This document shows positions 8,901 to 11,900 of a stretch of DNA of 13,784 nt, piece by piece; the stretch's first letter is position 1, and each line of letters opens with the position of its first letter. The notes below the pieces were generated by a model, which ran no database searches, was not told the origin of the DNA, and saw only the letters and a program-made list of their open reading frames with translations. The translations under genes and the position numbers were made by a program. The stretch is taken from assembly GCA_026770585.1 (NCBI GenBank), contig MU646474.1, positions 553,495 through 567,278 of the forward strand, read 5' to 3'. The stretch comes from Baffinella frigidus. Its lineage: Eukaryota; Cryptophyceae; Cryptomonadales; Baffinellaceae.

Positions 8901-11900
8901 CATGATCCATCAACGGTTCTGAGGACGACGAACACGGGCACGATCACGAGGTTTGTACCTAACCCCAACCCTACAAACCCTACAAACCCTGCCCTACCCT
9001 ACCCTACCCTACCCTACCCTACCCTACCCTACTCTACCCTACCCTACCCTACCCTACCCTAAACGAACCTTAGGGTCTGGGGGTTTAGGGTTAGGGACAC
9101 TAAACCGGGTTATTGTTCCGCGCGGACAATTCCGTAGATGTTCGACGACGAACACGGACACGATGACGCGAACCCCGAATCCCGAATCCCGAACCCCAAA
9201 ACCATCAACCATCGACCCTAGACCCCAAACCCTAAACACCAAGCCCGCAACCCGAAACCATCAACCATCAACCACCAACCACCAACCACCAACCGTCAAC
9301 CATCAAGCCTAAACCCTAGACCCTAGACCCTAGACCCTAGACCCTAAAACCTAAACCCGAAACCCGAAACCCGAAAACAGGACGACGAGGATGGGCACGA
9401 CTACGATCACGACCGGTAACGCCCAAACCCCGAACCCCAAACCCCAAACCCCAAACCCCGAACCCCAAACCCCAAACCTTAAACCCCGAACCCCAAACCC
9501 CAAACCCCAAACCCCGAACCCCAAACCCCAAACCCCAAACCCCAAACCCCAAACCCCAAACCCCAAACCCCAAACCCCAAACCCCAAACCCCAAACCCCA
9601 AACCCCAAACCCCAAACCCCAAACCCCAAACCCCACACCCCACACCCCAAACCCCACACCCCAAACCCCACACCCCACACCCCAAACCCCAAACCCCAAA
9701 CCACAAACCCCAAACCCCAAACCCCACACCCCAAACCCCAAACCCCACACCCCAAACCACAAACCACAAACCCCAAACGACAAACCCAAAACCCCAAACC
9801 CCAAACCCCAAACCCCACCTCAACCTCAAACCCTGAACCCTAAACCAAAGCAGGGTGGGCGACAAGGACATGACCCCCGCAGAGCGCGAGAGAATGCGCC
9901 AACGCCGCCACCTCGATGGTGAAACCCCAAATCCTACACCCTACATCCTACACTCTAGACCCTACACCCTACACCCTACACCCTACACCCTACACCCTAA
10001 ACCCTACACCCTACACCCTACACCCTACACCCTACACTCTAGAAGCTAGACGCTACACCCTACACCCTACACCCTACACCCTACACCCTACACCCTAAAC
10101 CCTGAACCCTGAACCCGAAACCCCAAACCCTCGACAGGAGGAAAGCACGCGCATCACCAGAGCCAGCACCGCCACCGGAACCCGGCAGGGGGGGGGCATC
10201 CCGCAAACCCGAAACCCAGAACCCTAAAGGCTCTCTTGCTTTCGACAGGAGGGAAGCACGCCCATCACCACAGCCACCACCACCACCACCGCCACCGCAA
10301 CCCGGCAGGGGGGTATTCGCACCGGACGGTACACCTTGAACCAAATCCCGTGGATGTAGGTAGGGTTGGGGGAATAGGGCTTAGCCCACTCGGGTGATGT
10401 TGCCACCATTTTCACAAGGATCTGTGGTGGTCCCGCGTGTCAACTGCCACCACCACCGCCACCGCAACCCCGCAGGGGAGTATTCGGGGGAGTATTCGGA
10501 CGGCAGGGGGGGGTCAGCACCAGACGGTAAATCTTGAGAACCATATCCCCTATCCCCTCAATTTCGAGTTTGCGGGGCGGTGAGACAGGTTGCGGGCCCT
10601 GCACGCTACATTCTCAATCCTACCCCCCAAACCCCAAAACCCAAAACCCAAAACCCCAAAACCCCAAAACCCAAACCCCAAAACCCAAAACCCAAAACCC
10701 AAACCCCAAAACCCAAACCCTGAAATACGTTGTGGACCCGAACGTGCTGGCGGCGGGAGGGAGCTCTCATCTCTAAACCCTTCACCCTATACACCATATA
10801 CCATATACCCTAAACCCTAAACCCTAAACACGAAAACGTCTCCCTCTCTAGCCTCCAGATACTCTATACCCTAAACCCCAAACCCCAAACCCTAAAATAG
10901 GTGGTAGACCCGAAGGTGCTGGCGGCGGGGGGGGCTCAACCCGAACCCGAAACCCCAAGCCCTATACTCCAAACCCTAAATCATAAACCCTAAACCCTGG
11001 AACGTCTCCCTCGCTATCCTCCAGATACTCTACACCGTACACCCTAAACCCAAACCCCACACCCCAAATCCCAAACCACAAACCCCAAACCACAAACCCC
11101 AAACCACAAACCACAAACCCCCAAACCCTGAATAGGTGGTGGACCCGAAGGTGGTGGCGGCGGGGGGGCAGGTGCGTCCTGTGCGCGGCGAGGCCATGCA
11201 GGTACACTAAACCCTACACCCGAAACCCGAAACCCTAGACCCTAAACTCTAACCCCTAAACCTTGAACCCGAAAATCGAAACCCGAAATCCTAACCCTAA
11301 ACCCTACACCCTACACCCTACACCCCAAACCTAAACCCTAACTCTAAACCCTAACTCTAAACCCTAAACCCCAAACCCCAAACCCTTAAACCCTAAACCC
11401 TAAACCTCCACCCTAAAACAACCCACAAATCATAAAGGACCAAACCTCAACCCGAAACCCACAACCAACTGTACTTAATGTACAACTGAACTCTAAACCC
11501 TCAACCCTCAACCCTGAACATCAGGCGTACGGGTCGTGGAGGCTGGGCAAATACGACAACGACCGTGTTGATGGTCGCCGCGGCCGCCGGCCACACTACA
11601 GGTCTAAGTGCACAATAATAATAATAATAATAATAATAGTAATGATAAAATTAATAGTTTATAAATTAATATAAATGTTAGTTTACGGCAACAAAAGTTA
11701 CCACACAGTTGGGCCATACTAGTGATAGTAAAGCATCTGTGTGGTAATTTTCGTTGTAATTTTTATGTGTGTAGAGATTGCGGCTCGGGAAGTACGACAC
11801 CGACCGTGTTGGGGGGCTAGAGGCCACACTACAGGTTTACAATGGATGTATGCACTGTACACTACAGGTATTATCACTCAACTCAAGGCTATGTAGGACC

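Noticed and set aside
8759-9415. EF-hand calcium-binding loops in exons 10 and 11
   Set aside because: Asp-rich stretches occur, but the positions of Asp, Gly and the final Glu do not match a canonical 12-residue loop.
9337-9871. Long open frames on both strands (Pro-Lys-Pro-Gln-Thr repeats on +, Gly-Phe-Gly-Val-Trp repeats on -)
   Set aside because: They are translations of the CCCCAAA array. A seven-base unit without a stop stays open in all frames, and there is no unique sequence or start context.
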